64,000 nucleotides of DNA, from the NCBI GenBank assembly GCA_934747255.1, contig CAKVGH010000002.1, positions 62,001 to 126,000 on the forward strand. The letters are read 5' to 3'. The translations under genes and the position numbers were made by a program. The notes under the pieces were generated by a model that searched no databases, was not told where the DNA came from, and saw only the letters and a list, made by a program, of their open reading frames with translations. How positions within the stretch are numbered: position 1 is the first letter of the stretch; each line of letters opens with the position of its first letter. Origin of the DNA: an uncultured Clostridia bacterium. Lineage in GTDB: Bacteria > Bacillota > Clostridia > Christensenellales > UBA1242. Shown one piece after another: positions 32,559 through 42,216 of this stretch.

Positions 32559-34931
32559 ATGAAAATTAGTATGAAATGGATTGGCGATTATGTTGATTTA
32601 AGTGGCGTTGACCTTGACGATTTAATCACCAAATTTGGACTACGAACAGCTGAAGTGGAAGATGTTTACCAAGTCGGCAAAGATATTAGTGGTGTTATTG
32701 TTGCTAGAATTTTGGAAGTTAATCCACACCCAAATAGCACGCATCTTCACAAGTTAAAAGTAGACACAGGAAAAGAAGTTTTGGACATTGTTTGTGGCGC
32801 TCCAAATGTTAGACCAAATATGAAAGTTGCTCTTGCAACAATCGGTGGTAGTGTTAAAGGTATGAAAATAGAAAAAGCCGTTATCGCTGGCGAAGAAAGT
32901 TATGGAATGTGCTGTTCCAAGGAAGAATTAGGTTTTAGCGAAGGCGACAAAGGTATTTGGGAAGTTCAAGATGCTTTACCACTAGGAACAGATATTAAAA
33001 CTGTTTACGACCTAGAAGACACAATTTTTGAAGTGGACAACAAGAGTTTGACAAACAGACCAGACCTTTGGTGTCACTACGGCATTGCGAGAGAGATTTC
33101 GGCAATACTTGATAGACCATTAAGACCAATCGTAACCGAAAATTTGCAGTATTATGCTCAAAACGGAATGGTTGACATTGATGTTCAAAGCGATAATTGT
33201 TATCGTTATAGTGCCTTAAAGGTAGGCAATGTAACAAAAAAAGTCAGCCCAATAGGGGTAGAAATTCGACTATTTTATTGCGGAATGAGAGCAATCAATT
33301 TGCTTGCAGATATAACAAACTATGTAATGCTCGATGTTGGTCAGCCAATGCACGCATTTGACGGCGATAAAGTAAAGAACATTCAAGTAAAAGATGTGCG
33401 TGGCGAAGTCGAATTTCAAACATTAGACGGCGAAAAACGAATTTTACCAACAGATTCTTGTGTAATTTGTTCCAATAATCAACCTGTTGCAGTCGCTGGC
33501 GTTATGGGTGGACTTGATAGTGAAATTACAGATAATACTAAAATTTTATTGCTCGAAAGTGCTTGCTTTGACCCAACAAGTATTAGAAAAACCGCTCAAA
33601 AATTGGGTATGAGAACAGAAGCAAGTGCTAGATATGAAAAATCACTTGACCCAGAATTAACAACTCTTGCTATTGGCAGATTTGTTCATATTTTGCGTAG
33701 TGTTGACCCACAAATTACAATTCAAAGTTCGCTAACCGATGTATATAGCAAGCACTATCCAGAACGCAATATTTCAACTACTATGGAGTTTATTAACAAC
33801 TATGTTGGAATTACTTTCAAGCCTGAACAAGTGGGCAAAATATTAACAAATTTAGGTTTTAGAGTAGATTACAATGGCAGTATTTTGTCTATCAAAGTAC
33901 CATCATTTAGAGCAACAAAAGATGTAACCATTCCAGTTGATATTGTAGAAGAAGTGGCAAGAATGTATGGCTACGACAATATTCCACAAATTCCAGTTCA
34001 AGCATGTTTGAATCCTGTTCATCAATCGCCAGAACATTTGATGGAATATGACACAAAAAAATTGCTTGCTGAAAAATTTGGACTAAACGAAATTCACACT
34101 TACATTTGGAATGATGTTAAAACAAACAAAGACTTACTTTTAGATACTCACGGCTATGTAAAAGTGTTAAACTCAACAGTAAAAGATAATGACGAAATAA
34201 GAGCCGAACTTGTGCCATCACTACTAAAAGTAGTGATTGATAACTACAAACAAGATGCTAACATTGGTATTTTTGAAATCGGTAGAGTTTGCACAGGACT
34301 TGATAGTGAAAATTTGGCTATTGAAGAAAAGCACCTTGCAGTTGTACTTACTAGCGATACAAGAAGTGAAAAAGACCTTTACTTTGAACTCAAAAATATG
34401 CTTGAAAACATTGTTGATACAGAAGTAAAAAACACTGTAAAATACATTATGCTTCAAGCAAAAAGCAAACTTGTTCATCCAAAAAACAATGCCGAAATCA
34501 TTGTGGGAGATAAGTCGGTGGGCTATTTAGCACTATTGCACCCAAAATCAACTCAAAAATTGGGTAAAAATATGAAAGTTGCCATTATGGAAATTAACTT
34601 TTCAAAACTATGTGGACAACAAAAACAATCATCAAAATTAGAGCAAGTTACAAAATATCAAGTAAACCAACTTGACTTAAATTTTGTTGTTGACAAAAAC
34701 ACAATTTATCAAAATGTTTACGATATATTGTCGTCTTACAAAACCGACCTTGACTATACCGTAAAACTTGTAGATGTTTACGAAGACAGCATTTTGCTTG
34801 CTGGTAAAAAGAGTATGACATTTAAGTTTGAAATATCATCAAAAACTCATACTTTAACTGGTGACGAAATTGACTCATTCCAAACAGATATGATTAGTCT
34901 TGCCGAAAATCACGGCTTTAGATTGAGATAA
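32559..34931 (+). CDS. pheT: Phenylalanyl-tRNA synthetase beta chain
   Basis: PheT supports tRNA binding and editing in the PheST enzyme. The 790-residue length is normal. The N-terminal tRNA-binding (OB) domain contains N-P-H-P-N-S-T-H-L-H-K-L and V-C-G-A-P-N. B3/B4 editing and B5 domains follow (A-V-A-G-V-M-G-G near residue 312), then the catalytic-like core and the C-terminal anticodon-binding FDX-ACB domain. SD AGGAG precedes the ATG. A terminator follows. Confidence 0.98.
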   Translation: MKISMKWIGDYVDLSGVDLDDLITKFGLRTAEVEDVYQVGKDISGVIVARILEVNPHPNSTHLHKLKVDTGKEVLDIVCGAPNVRPNMKVALATIGGSVKGMKIEKAVIAGEESYGMCCSKEELGFSEGDKGIWEVQDALPLGTDIKTVYDLEDTIFEVDNKSLTNRPDLWCHYGIAREISAILDRPLRPIVTENLQYYAQNGMVDIDVQSDNCYRYSALKVGNVTKKVSPIGVEIRLFYCGMRAINLLADITNYVMLDVGQPMHAFDGDKVKNIQVKDVRGEVEFQTLDGEKRILPTDSCVICSNNQPVAVAGVMGGLDSEITDNTKILLLESACFDPTSIRKTAQKLGMRTEASARYEKSLDPELTTLAIGRFVHILRSVDPQITIQSSLTDVYSKHYPERNISTTMEFINNYVGITFKPEQVGKILTNLGFRVDYNGSILSIKVPSFRATKDVTIPVDIVEEVARMYGYDNIPQIPVQACLNPVHQSPEHLMEYDTKKLLAEKFGLNEIHTYIWNDVKTNKDLLLDTHGYVKVLNSTVKDNDEIRAELVPSLLKVVIDNYKQDANIGIFEIGRVCTGLDSENLAIEEKHLAVVLTSDTRSEKDLYFELKNMLENIVDTEVKNTVKYIMLQAKSKLVHPKNNAEIIVGDKSVGYLALLHPKSTQKLGKNMKVAIMEINFSKLCGQQKQSSKLEQVTKYQVNQLDLNFVVDKNTIYQNVYDILSSYKTDLDYTVKLVDVYEDSILLAGKKSMTFKFEISSKTHTLTGDEIDSFQTDMISLAENHGFRLR

Positions 34932-34942
34932 TTTGTTAGTTA

Positions 34943-34970
34943 AAAACCGCTTATTTTGGCGGTTTTTTTT
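34943..34970 (+). terminator. Intrinsic terminator after pheT
   Basis: AACCGC (34945-34950) pairs with GCGGTT (34959-34964), followed by a T run. Confidence 0.8.
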
Positions 34971-35059
34971 GTTTATATAATTATACTTTGTGTGTAATCA
35001 AACTTAAAAGTTTGCGTTTTTAATTTATTTGTGCAATAATTTATACGGAGAAATATTCA

Positions 35060-35761
35060 ATGAAAATTTTTGCAATAAGCGATTTGCATTTATCTATAAA
35101 CACTAACAAGCCAATGAACATTTTTGGACCAGTTTGGGAGAATTATTGGGAAGCCATTTGCCAAGATTGGTCGCAAAAAGTGAGTGATGATGACATTGTT
35201 TTAATAGCCGGCGATATTAGTTGGGGAATGAAATTAGACGAAGCAATCGAAGATATTAAGGAAATTGCCAAGTTAAAAGGCAAAAAAATTTTGACTCGTG
35301 GCAATCACGATTATTGGTGGAAAAGTATTTCGGCAATAAGAAATAGTTTGCCAGAAAATATTTATGCACTACAAAATGATGCCATAAAGTTTGGTAATTA
35401 CATAATTTGTGGAACTCGTGGTTGGACTGTTCCAGAAACGCTTGACCAACAAACCGAAGAAGATAAAAAGTTGTACGCAAGAGAAGTAATTAGACTTGAA
35501 TTATCGTTAAAATCTGCTCTAGATTTGAAAACCGAAAACGACCATATTATTTGTATGATACACTACCCACCTTTTAATGCAAAAACAGAAGATAGTGAAT
35601 TTACAAAACTATTTGAAAAATATGGAGTAGAAAAGGTTATTTACGGACACCTTCACGGCAAAGGTGGTAGAACTATTATTCAAAATAATAAAAATGGTAT
35701 AGATTACTACTTAACTTCGTGCGATAAAGTTCAAAACAAACTTGTCACTATTATAGAATAA
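35060..35761 (+). CDS. Calcineurin-like metallophosphoesterase
   Basis: This 233-residue member of the binuclear metallophosphoesterase fold has all five signature blocks: D-L-H-L-S at the N-terminus, G-D-I-S-W-G near residue 52, G-N-H-D-Y-W-W near 80, an H-Y-P-P block, and G-H-L-H-G near the end. The G-D-I-S-W-G and N-H-D-Y-W-W variants mark a subfamily common in Clostridia. The substrate is unknown. It lies 11 bp before rsmH and likely shares its transcript. Confidence 0.9.
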   Translation: MKIFAISDLHLSINTNKPMNIFGPVWENYWEAICQDWSQKVSDDDIVLIAGDISWGMKLDEAIEDIKEIAKLKGKKILTRGNHDYWWKSISAIRNSLPENIYALQNDAIKFGNYIICGTRGWTVPETLDQQTEEDKKLYAREVIRLELSLKSALDLKTENDHIICMIHYPPFNAKTEDSEFTKLFEKYGVEKVIYGHLHGKGGRTIIQNNKNGIDYYLTSCDKVQNKLVTIIE

Positions 35762-35772
35762 AGGAGAAAACA

Positions 35773-36705
35773 ATGGAGTTTAGACACACACCCATAATGC
35801 TTAATGAAGTAATTGACGGGCTTAACATAAAACCAAATGGCGTTTATTTTGACGGCACATTGGGTGGCGCTGGGCATAGTAGTGAAATACTAAAACGATT
35901 AACAACTGGCTTACTGATTGGCTGTGATAAAGATAGTGAAGCACTTGCAGTTAGTGACAAAAGACTTAATGAGATTAGTTCTCATTACAAATTGGTTCAC
36001 AATGACTACAAAAATTATGCTCAAATTATAAAAGATTTGGGCTTGCAAGCAGTTGACGGAATTTTACTTGATTTGGGTGTGAGTTCTTATCAACTAGATA
36101 ATAGCGAAAGGGGTTTTTCTTATCGCTATAATGCACCACTTGATATGCGAATGGACAGAGATAGTTTTCTAACAGCAAAGCAAGTTGTTAATACTTATTC
36201 TCAAAAAGAATTGGAACATATTTTGTTTGCTTATGGAGAAGAACCATTTTCCAAGCAAATTGCAAAAAATATCGTCCTAAAAAGGCAAGAAAAACCTATC
36301 GAAACCACTTTTAATTTGGTAGATATTATAAAACAAAGTTTGCCAGAAAAAGTTCTTCGCAGTAAAGGTCACCCAGCCAAACGAACATTTCAAGCAATAA
36401 GAATTGAAGTCAACGGGGAATTAAAGGACCTTGAAAACACTTTGAAAGATATGATTGCTAGTTTGAATAAGGGCGGTAGAATTGCTGTTATAACTTTCCA
36501 TAGCCTAGAAGATAGAATTGTAAAAAATGTTTTCAAAGATGCAACAATAGATTGCATTTGTCCAAAGGAATTTCCAGTTTGTGTTTGCTCGCATCGTGCA
36601 ACGCTAAAATTAGTCAACAAAAAGCCACTAGAAGCATCACAGTTAGAGCAACAGGAAAATACACGCAGTCAGTGTGCAAAACTGCGTATTGCCGAAAAAA
36701 TTTAG
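35773..36705 (+). CDS. rsmH: 16S rRNA (cytosine1402-N4)-methyltransferase
   Basis: RsmH (MraW) methylates C1402 of 16S rRNA with SAM. The 310-residue length is standard. The start F-R-H-T-P-I-M-L-N-E-V, the SAM loop D-G-T-L-G-G-A-G-H-S, D-L-G-V-S-S-Y-Q-L-D, R-G-F-S-Y-R-Y-N-A-P-L-D-M-R-M-D and H-P-A-K-R-T-F-Q-A-I-R-I are diagnostic. SD AAAGGAG is present. It heads the dcw cluster here; mraZ, which usually precedes it, is absent. Confidence 0.98.
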   Translation: MEFRHTPIMLNEVIDGLNIKPNGVYFDGTLGGAGHSSEILKRLTTGLLIGCDKDSEALAVSDKRLNEISSHYKLVHNDYKNYAQIIKDLGLQAVDGILLDLGVSSYQLDNSERGFSYRYNAPLDMRMDRDSFLTAKQVVNTYSQKELEHILFAYGEEPFSKQIAKNIVLKRQEKPIETTFNLVDIIKQSLPEKVLRSKGHPAKRTFQAIRIEVNGELKDLENTLKDMIASLNKGGRIAVITFHSLEDRIVKNVFKDATIDCICPKEFPVCVCSHRATLKLVNKKPLEASQLEQQENTRSQCAKLRIAEKI

Positions 36706-36744
36706 TCGATTTATCATAAAAATTTTTGAAAAGGAGTATAATGT

Positions 36745-37395
36745 ATGGAACACGAAAATGACATCTTGACTGTTGAAAAACCAACAACCACGCAAGAACA
36801 TTTATACGAGAAAAAGAGTATTGAAAACCCTACAATGCAAAGGGAATACTCTAAATTTACTGATTACTCTAACGAAAAAACAAAAAAGGACTATGAGGAG
36901 TTTGAAATTATTCAAACATACAAGCCAAAATTAAAGCAAAGACAACAACCAAACAAAGATTTTCAAGCATTACTAGACGAACAAAATAACTTTGAACCTA
37001 GTAAGGAAACTTTTGTTTACGAAAAGGTAAAACCGCAAAAAAAATTAAAGCGTACAAGCAAAATTTTCGTTGTTGTTTGCTGTGCTATTGCTCTTTTAAT
37101 GGGAACGCTTGGTATCGTAAATGCTGTTAAAATTAACGACTTAAATTTTTCCAATGTATCTACTGGCGAAAAAATCGCCAATGTTGGTAAAGAAATAGTT
37201 AAAATTGACCAAGTAATTGAAGGAATGACCAGCGAAGGCACTATTAAAGACGAAGGCACTGAAGGTGGTATGGAACAAGTTACAGTAAAAACCGAAATTG
37301 ACTTGATAGAAAAAAACAAACTTCCTCAGCAAGAAAAAAAGACCAACTTTTTTGATAAGATTTGTAATTTTTTTAACTCGCTTTTTGGAGGCTAA
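36745..37395 (+). CDS. Single-span membrane protein in the ftsL position
   Basis: The 216-residue protein has a ~115-residue charged cytoplasmic N-terminal part and one membrane helix (about residues 102-122, F-V-V-V-C-C-A-I-A-L-L-M-G). A ~90-residue external segment with T-G-E-K-I-A-N-V-G-K-E-I-V-K-I-D-Q-V-I is possibly coiled, and the end is amphipathic (F-F-D-K-I-C-N-F-F-N-S-L-F). Its place between rsmH and spoVD and its topology suggest a divergent FtsL, but it is much longer than FtsL and no leucine-zipper is obvious. SD AAAGGAG supports the ATG at 36745. Confidence 0.6.
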   Translation: MEHENDILTVEKPTTTQEHLYEKKSIENPTMQREYSKFTDYSNEKTKKDYEEFEIIQTYKPKLKQRQQPNKDFQALLDEQNNFEPSKETFVYEKVKPQKKLKRTSKIFVVVCCAIALLMGTLGIVNAVKINDLNFSNVSTGEKIANVGKEIVKIDQVIEGMTSEGTIKDEGTEGGMEQVTVKTEIDLIEKNKLPQQEKKTNFFDKICNFFNSLFGG

Positions 37396-37397
37396 AA

Positions 37398-39308
37398 TTG
37401 AATACAATTCACTCAACACTTTCTATACAAAAGAGGCTAATAACAAGTTTTATGTTAATAGCCTCTCTTTTTATTTTATTATTTGGCAGACTATTTTATC
37501 TGCAAGTTTTTTTGGGCAAAACACTTCAATCTCGGGCAGAAGAACAATGGACAAGGGACTTGCCACTTTCGGCGTCTCGTGGCGTTATTAGGGACAGAAA
37601 TGGCGTAGAACTAGCGGTTAGTTATACGAGTTTTGATGTTTATGTTAGACCAAGCAATGTAGTCAATCCCGAAGCAGTTGCAAATGCTCTTTCAACGATT
37701 TTAGGAGTAGATTACGATTCTGTGCTAAAAAAAGCCAGCAACAAAAAAATAAGTGAACATTTAATTAAACTATCCGTTGAACAAGAAGTTGTTGATAAAA
37801 TAAAAGCCACCAAACAAAAAGGTATTTATTTTAGTGAAAACACAAAAAGATATTATCCGTTTGGCGATTTATTATCGCAGGTATTAGGTTACACAACTAT
37901 TGACAATATTGGTCAGGCGGGATTGGAACTATATTATGATAAATACTTAAAAGGAATAGATGGTTACTCGCTTGTGCAAAGTGATATTCGTGGTGGCGAA
38001 CTTGATAACACACTTGATAGTTATGTTAGTAGTATCGCGGGGTGCGATTTAACTTTGACCATTGACTATAAAATACAGCAATTTTGTGAGCAAGCAGCCG
38101 AACAAATTATGATTGACCATAAGCCCAAGAGTGCAAGTATTATTGTAATGGAAGTTAATACTGGCGAAATTCTGGCTATGACTAACAAGCCTAGTTTTTC
38201 ACTTAACGATATTCCAAGAGATGATGTGTCATACCTAAATAAAACATCAAAAAACCTAAATATTGTTGATGTATACGAACCGGGTTCAACTTTCAAGGTA
38301 CTAACAACTGCTGCTGCACTTGAAGAAAAAGTCACAAGTCTTAATGACGGTTTTTATGACCCGGGGTATAGAATTGTTGATGGGCAAAGAATAAATTGTT
38401 GGCGTCTTCACGGTCACGGCAGTCAAACAATGGTTGACGGGCTTTGTAACAGTTGTAACAGTGTTTTTGTTGATTTATCATTAAGACTCGGCGAAGAGAG
38501 AATGTATGAGTATTTTGACAAATACGGCTTTGGTAGTTTAACGGGAGTCGATTTTGCAGGCGAAAGTGCGGGAATTGTTATGGATAGAGATACAGCACAA
38601 AAAGTTGATCTTGCTCGTATGGGTTTTGGTCAAGCGATTGCTGTAACCCCGCTTCAACTAATTAGGGCAGAATGTTCGGTGTTTAATGGCGGAATTTTAA
38701 TGCAACCATATTTTGTAAAATCAATTTCAAATAGTTACAATAATTATATAAATGAATTTTCGCCAACGCAGGTTAGACGAACAGTTAGCCAAAAAACAAG
38801 TGATGAAATCAATTATATGATGGAACAAGTTATAGTCAAAGCAAACGCAATAAATGCCTTTATTCCGGGATACAGAGTAGGTGGCAAAACAGGAACGAGC
38901 CAAAAGTACGAAGACGGAAAAATCAACGGCAAATATATTGCTTCGTTTATAGGGTCATTTCCAGCCGACAAGCCTGAATATGCCATTTTAGTTGTAGTAG
39001 ATGAGCCATCTAGCGGTGCTTATTATGGTAGTATTGTTGCCACACCTTATGCTAAAACAGTTTTGGAAGGTATTATTGATTACAAGCAAATTCCGCCAAC
39101 AGAAGACATTGTTGAGCAGACAAGTGCTATGGCGCTTAATATAGAAATGCCAAATCTTATTGGTAAAACTTTATCACAAGCGATTTATATAATTGAACAA
39201 CTTGGCTTGCAGTATGAATGTGACGGCGAGGGTGGAATTATAAAGAGTCAATATCCACAAGCGGGTACAATGATGTTTAAGAAAGGCATTGTTGTATTAG
39301 GAATGTAA
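37398..39308 (+). CDS. spoVD: SpoVD/FtsI-type class B penicillin-binding protein with PASTA domain
   Basis: This transpeptidase cross-links peptidoglycan at the septum or spore cortex. The 636 residues begin with one membrane anchor (about 14-36). The PBP dimerisation domain contains R-G-V-I-R-D-R-N-G. The transpeptidase motifs are S-T-F-K (SxxK, near residue 299), S-C-N (SxN) and K-T-G-T. A single PASTA domain closes the protein (residues ~580-636). The start is TTG at 37398 with GGAGG upstream, two bases after the previous stop. The PASTA domain fits SpoVD or PBP2x rather than a simple FtsI. With only one class B PBP in this cluster it may serve division as well. Confidence 0.93.
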   Translation: MNTIHSTLSIQKRLITSFMLIASLFILLFGRLFYLQVFLGKTLQSRAEEQWTRDLPLSASRGVIRDRNGVELAVSYTSFDVYVRPSNVVNPEAVANALSTILGVDYDSVLKKASNKKISEHLIKLSVEQEVVDKIKATKQKGIYFSENTKRYYPFGDLLSQVLGYTTIDNIGQAGLELYYDKYLKGIDGYSLVQSDIRGGELDNTLDSYVSSIAGCDLTLTIDYKIQQFCEQAAEQIMIDHKPKSASIIVMEVNTGEILAMTNKPSFSLNDIPRDDVSYLNKTSKNLNIVDVYEPGSTFKVLTTAAALEEKVTSLNDGFYDPGYRIVDGQRINCWRLHGHGSQTMVDGLCNSCNSVFVDLSLRLGEERMYEYFDKYGFGSLTGVDFAGESAGIVMDRDTAQKVDLARMGFGQAIAVTPLQLIRAECSVFNGGILMQPYFVKSISNSYNNYINEFSPTQVRRTVSQKTSDEINYMMEQVIVKANAINAFIPGYRVGGKTGTSQKYEDGKINGKYIASFIGSFPADKPEYAILVVVDEPSSGAYYGSIVATPYAKTVLEGIIDYKQIPPTEDIVEQTSAMALNIEMPNLIGKTLSQAIYIIEQLGLQYECDGEGGIIKSQYPQAGTMMFKKGIVVLGM

Positions 39309-39320
39309 CATTTTGCAATA

Positions 39321-39347
39321 AAAAATCACCTATTTAGGTGATTTTAT
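39321..39347 (+). terminator. Intrinsic terminator after spoVD
   Basis: AAAATCACCT (39322-39331) pairs with AGGTGATTTT (39336-39345). It breaks the dcw cluster into separate transcripts. Confidence 0.75.
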
Positions 39348-39522
39348 ATTTCTAATTTGTAGTTTTTACAGCAAAAATGTTCTATATTGAAATATAACAA
39401 AAACTCTTTTACATTTGGTAGGAAATGACGGCAAAATTGTAAAAAAAATGTTTTTTTAGACTTTTTTTGCTTGTGCTAAAATTCGCATAAACAAAATACT
39501 ATACTATAAGCGGGTGATAAAA

Positions 39523-41112
39523 ATGAAATTAAAAGAGTTATTAAAAGATGTTTGTGTTTTGTCAAAACAAAACTACAACGACAATTTGGAAGTTGAAGCA
39601 ATTACTGATAACAGTAAAAAAGCTTGCAAAAATTCACTATTTTTTGCACTAATTGGAACAAACACAAATGGGTCTGTTTTTATTGACGAAGCAACAAAAA
39701 ATGGTGCAAAAGTTGTTGTTTTGCAAGATGATGATTTATTAAAAAAATCAGTTTTTGAACAAAAAATTTTGAAGAAAAATAACAAAGTTATTTTAGGTAA
39801 CAAAAATAGCGGTAATTTTAGTAAAACTAGCAATGTGCAAAAAACGGCATATATTTGTTATATTTTTGTTGACGATATACGAAAACAAATGAGCAAAATA
39901 AGTGCAAATTTTTACCATAATGCACATCAAAACTTAAAAATAATTTCGGTTGTTGGAACAAACGGAAAAACAAGTACAAGTCATATTTTGTATTCTATTT
40001 TAAGGCAAGCGAAAAAATCGGTGGGTGTTATTGGTACAAATTCAATAATTATTAACGATGAAACACGAAACTTTGATATGACAACGCCCGACCCAATTTT
40101 CTTGCACCAACTCTTTTTTGAAATGGCTCAAAAAAATGTTGAGTATGTAGTTATGGAAGTCAGTGCTCACGCCATTTTCTTTCACAAAATGTATGGCGTA
40201 AAGAGTATATGTACCATTTTTACGAATTTTAGCCAAGACCACCTTGATTTTTTTGGTAGTATGGAAAAGTACAAAAACATCAAAATTAGTTTTTTTAACT
40301 CCCAAAATACAAACCTTTCTATACTAAATATTGACGATGATGTTTCAATGGAAATTTCTCGCCAAACAGATACCCCAATTCTCACTTTTGGCATTAAAAA
40401 GCCAAGTGATGTTTTCGCAGTAAATATATCAATGAATTTGTCGGGGAGTGAATTTGTAGTAAATTATCAAGACGAAGTTTTCAGCATTAAAACAAACTTA
40501 ACTTGTCTATTTAATGTCTATAACATTTTGGGTGCTATTGCTTGTAGCAAAGTTCTTAATATAAAAACAATAGACATAAAAAAGGCATTAAGTAATCTTG
40601 ATAAAATTGCTGGCAGATTTGACATCGTTGACCTTAAACAAAACTTTAATATTGTTGTTGATTATGCACACACACCAGATAGTCTAAAATCACTTCTTGA
40701 AAACATAAAATCATTAAGCAAATCAAAGATAATTACAGTTTTTGGCTGTCCGGGTAATCGTGATGAATTAAAACGAAAGATTATGGGCGAAATTGCGGGA
40801 AAGTATAGCGATTATTGTATTATTACAAGCGACAATCCACAGTTTGAAAACAGCATAAAAATCTTGCGTCAAATAGAAAGTGGCGTGGAAAAAACGAATT
40901 GTCCATACAAACTGGTTGATAACCGAAAAAATGCCATATCGCTTGCTATTTCCATTGCACCGCCAAAATCAACAGTTTTAATAGTAGGAAAAGGCACTGA
41001 AAACTATCAAAATATCAACGGAGAGCATATTCCTTACAGCGACTATGATGAAATAAAATCACAAATATTGCTTGCAAAAAAATTAAAACTCAACAGCAAG
41101 TTTTTGTATTAA
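39523..41112 (+). CDS. murE: UDP-MurNAc-tripeptide synthetase (MurE)
   Basis: MurE adds the third residue to UDP-MurNAc-L-Ala-D-Glu. The 529-residue protein has the Mur ligase P-loop V-V-G-T-N-G-K-T-S-T, the central T-T-P-D-P block, the E-V-S-A-H block, and D-Y-A-H-T-P-D-S-L. The ATG at 39523 follows GGGTGAT; a GTG three codons earlier is an alternative. The substrate-recognition motif, DNPR in meso-diaminopimelate enzymes, reads D-N-P-Q-F-E here (Gln440), so amino-acid specificity is uncertain. A ~35-residue insertion rich in Lys, Asn and Ser lies near residues 80-115. Confidence 0.94.
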   Translation: MKLKELLKDVCVLSKQNYNDNLEVEAITDNSKKACKNSLFFALIGTNTNGSVFIDEATKNGAKVVVLQDDDLLKKSVFEQKILKKNNKVILGNKNSGNFSKTSNVQKTAYICYIFVDDIRKQMSKISANFYHNAHQNLKIISVVGTNGKTSTSHILYSILRQAKKSVGVIGTNSIIINDETRNFDMTTPDPIFLHQLFFEMAQKNVEYVVMEVSAHAIFFHKMYGVKSICTIFTNFSQDHLDFFGSMEKYKNIKISFFNSQNTNLSILNIDDDVSMEISRQTDTPILTFGIKKPSDVFAVNISMNLSGSEFVVNYQDEVFSIKTNLTCLFNVYNILGAIACSKVLNIKTIDIKKALSNLDKIAGRFDIVDLKQNFNIVVDYAHTPDSLKSLLENIKSLSKSKIITVFGCPGNRDELKRKIMGEIAGKYSDYCIITSDNPQFENSIKILRQIESGVEKTNCPYKLVDNRKNAISLAISIAPPKSTVLIVGKGTENYQNINGEHIPYSDYDEIKSQILLAKKLKLNSKFLY

Positions 41113-41127
41113 AAATTTTTACATTCT

Positions 41128-41156
41128 TTGACAAATATCGGCAAAGACTTTATATT
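41128..41156 (+). promoter_or_regulatory. Promoter of mraY
   Basis: TTGACA (41128-41133), 17 nt, TATATT (41151-41156). The predicted start near 41163 puts the following hairpin at the very 5' end of the mRNA. Confidence 0.6.
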
Positions 41157-41164
41157 TTTTTATT

Positions 41165-41206
41165 AAATGCACAACATATCTTTATAAAAAGGGGTGTGCA
41201 TTTTTT
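41165..41206 (+). promoter_or_regulatory. Terminator-like 5' hairpin with SD in the loop, before mraY
   Basis: AAATGCACA (41165-41173) pairs perfectly with TGTGCATTT (41195-41203). The 21-nt loop ends in AAAGGGG, the likely SD. Ts run to 41206 and the mraY ATG begins at 41207. Confidence 0.65.
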
Positions 41207-42211
41207 ATGGATAGAATTTTTACTGCAATTTTAGTGTCATTCATAGTTGGACTTGTTGTTTCGCCAATAGTGATATTTTTTGCAAAAAAGTTGAAAGCAA
41301 AACAAAATATTTACGAATATGTCGATATGCACAAAGCAAAACAGGGAACACCAACTATGGGCGGTATTGGAATAATCATTGCCCTTGTTATTGGCTCGGT
41401 TTGTGGTTTTTATGGCAACAATAATCTTGCAGTTTTAACTCTTATGATTACGCTTTGCTATGGCATTATTGGTTTTTTAGACGATTTTTTGAAAATATTT
41501 TTCAAACGAAATTTAGGGTTAAAACCATACCAAAAAATTATTGGACAACTTCTAATAGCGATAATCGTAACAATTTTTGCATACAAAAATGCGTTTATCG
41601 GTAGCGAAATTTTTATTCCTTTTTCAACCATAAAAATTACACTTGGCTGGTGGTTTATTCCATTATGTTTAATAGTATTTTTAGCAACAACAAATGCGGT
41701 AAATTTAACGGACGGATTAGACGGACTAGCAGGCGGTGTAAGTCTAGCGTATTTAATGGGCTTTTTGTTTGTTTGCTATATAATTTTCACAAAACTTACA
41801 GGTACTATGCAAACAGAACTTTCACTTGAACAAATGAATTTGTTTGTGGTATGCGGTGCAGGAATAGGCTCTCTTTTAGCATACTTGATTTTCAATTCGT
41901 TCCCAGCACAAATATTTATGGGAGATACAGGTTCTCTTGCTCTTGGTGGGCTGATTGCGTGTCTTGCAATATTTTTAAGACAGCCACTTTTAATACTAAT
42001 ATTAGGACTTTGCTTTGTTTGGAGTGCGCTCTCTGTATGTATTCAAGTGGTATATTACAAACTAACAAAAAAACGAGTTTTTCTAATGGCTCCTTTTCAT
42101 CATCATCTTGAAAAAAAGGGTATGAATGAAAACAAAATTGTCGTCATATACATAGTTATAACTTTAATAATTAGTGTGGGTGGCATTTTGATAACATTGC
42201 TTTGTAATTAA
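41207..42211 (+). CDS. mraY: Phospho-MurNAc-pentapeptide transferase
   Basis: MraY forms lipid I at the cytoplasmic membrane face. The 334 residues hold ten membrane segments. Conserved blocks are K-Q-G-T-P-T-M-G-G near residue 45, F-L-D-D-F-L-K near 90, N-L-T-D-G-L-D-G-L-A-G-G near 167, M-G-D-T-G-S-L-A-L-G-G and the His motif P-F-H-H-H-L-E. It follows murE directly; murF, which normally lies between them, is missing. It starts directly after a terminator-like hairpin and has its own promoter. Confidence 0.97.
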   Translation: MDRIFTAILVSFIVGLVVSPIVIFFAKKLKAKQNIYEYVDMHKAKQGTPTMGGIGIIIALVIGSVCGFYGNNNLAVLTLMITLCYGIIGFLDDFLKIFFKRNLGLKPYQKIIGQLLIAIIVTIFAYKNAFIGSEIFIPFSTIKITLGWWFIPLCLIVFLATTNAVNLTDGLDGLAGGVSLAYLMGFLFVCYIIFTKLTGTMQTELSLEQMNLFVVCGAGIGSLLAYLIFNSFPAQIFMGDTGSLALGGLIACLAIFLRQPLLILILGLCFVWSALSVCIQVVYYKLTKKRVFLMAPFHHHLEKKGMNENKIVVIYIVITLIISVGGILITLLCN

Positions 42212-42216
42212 AAATT

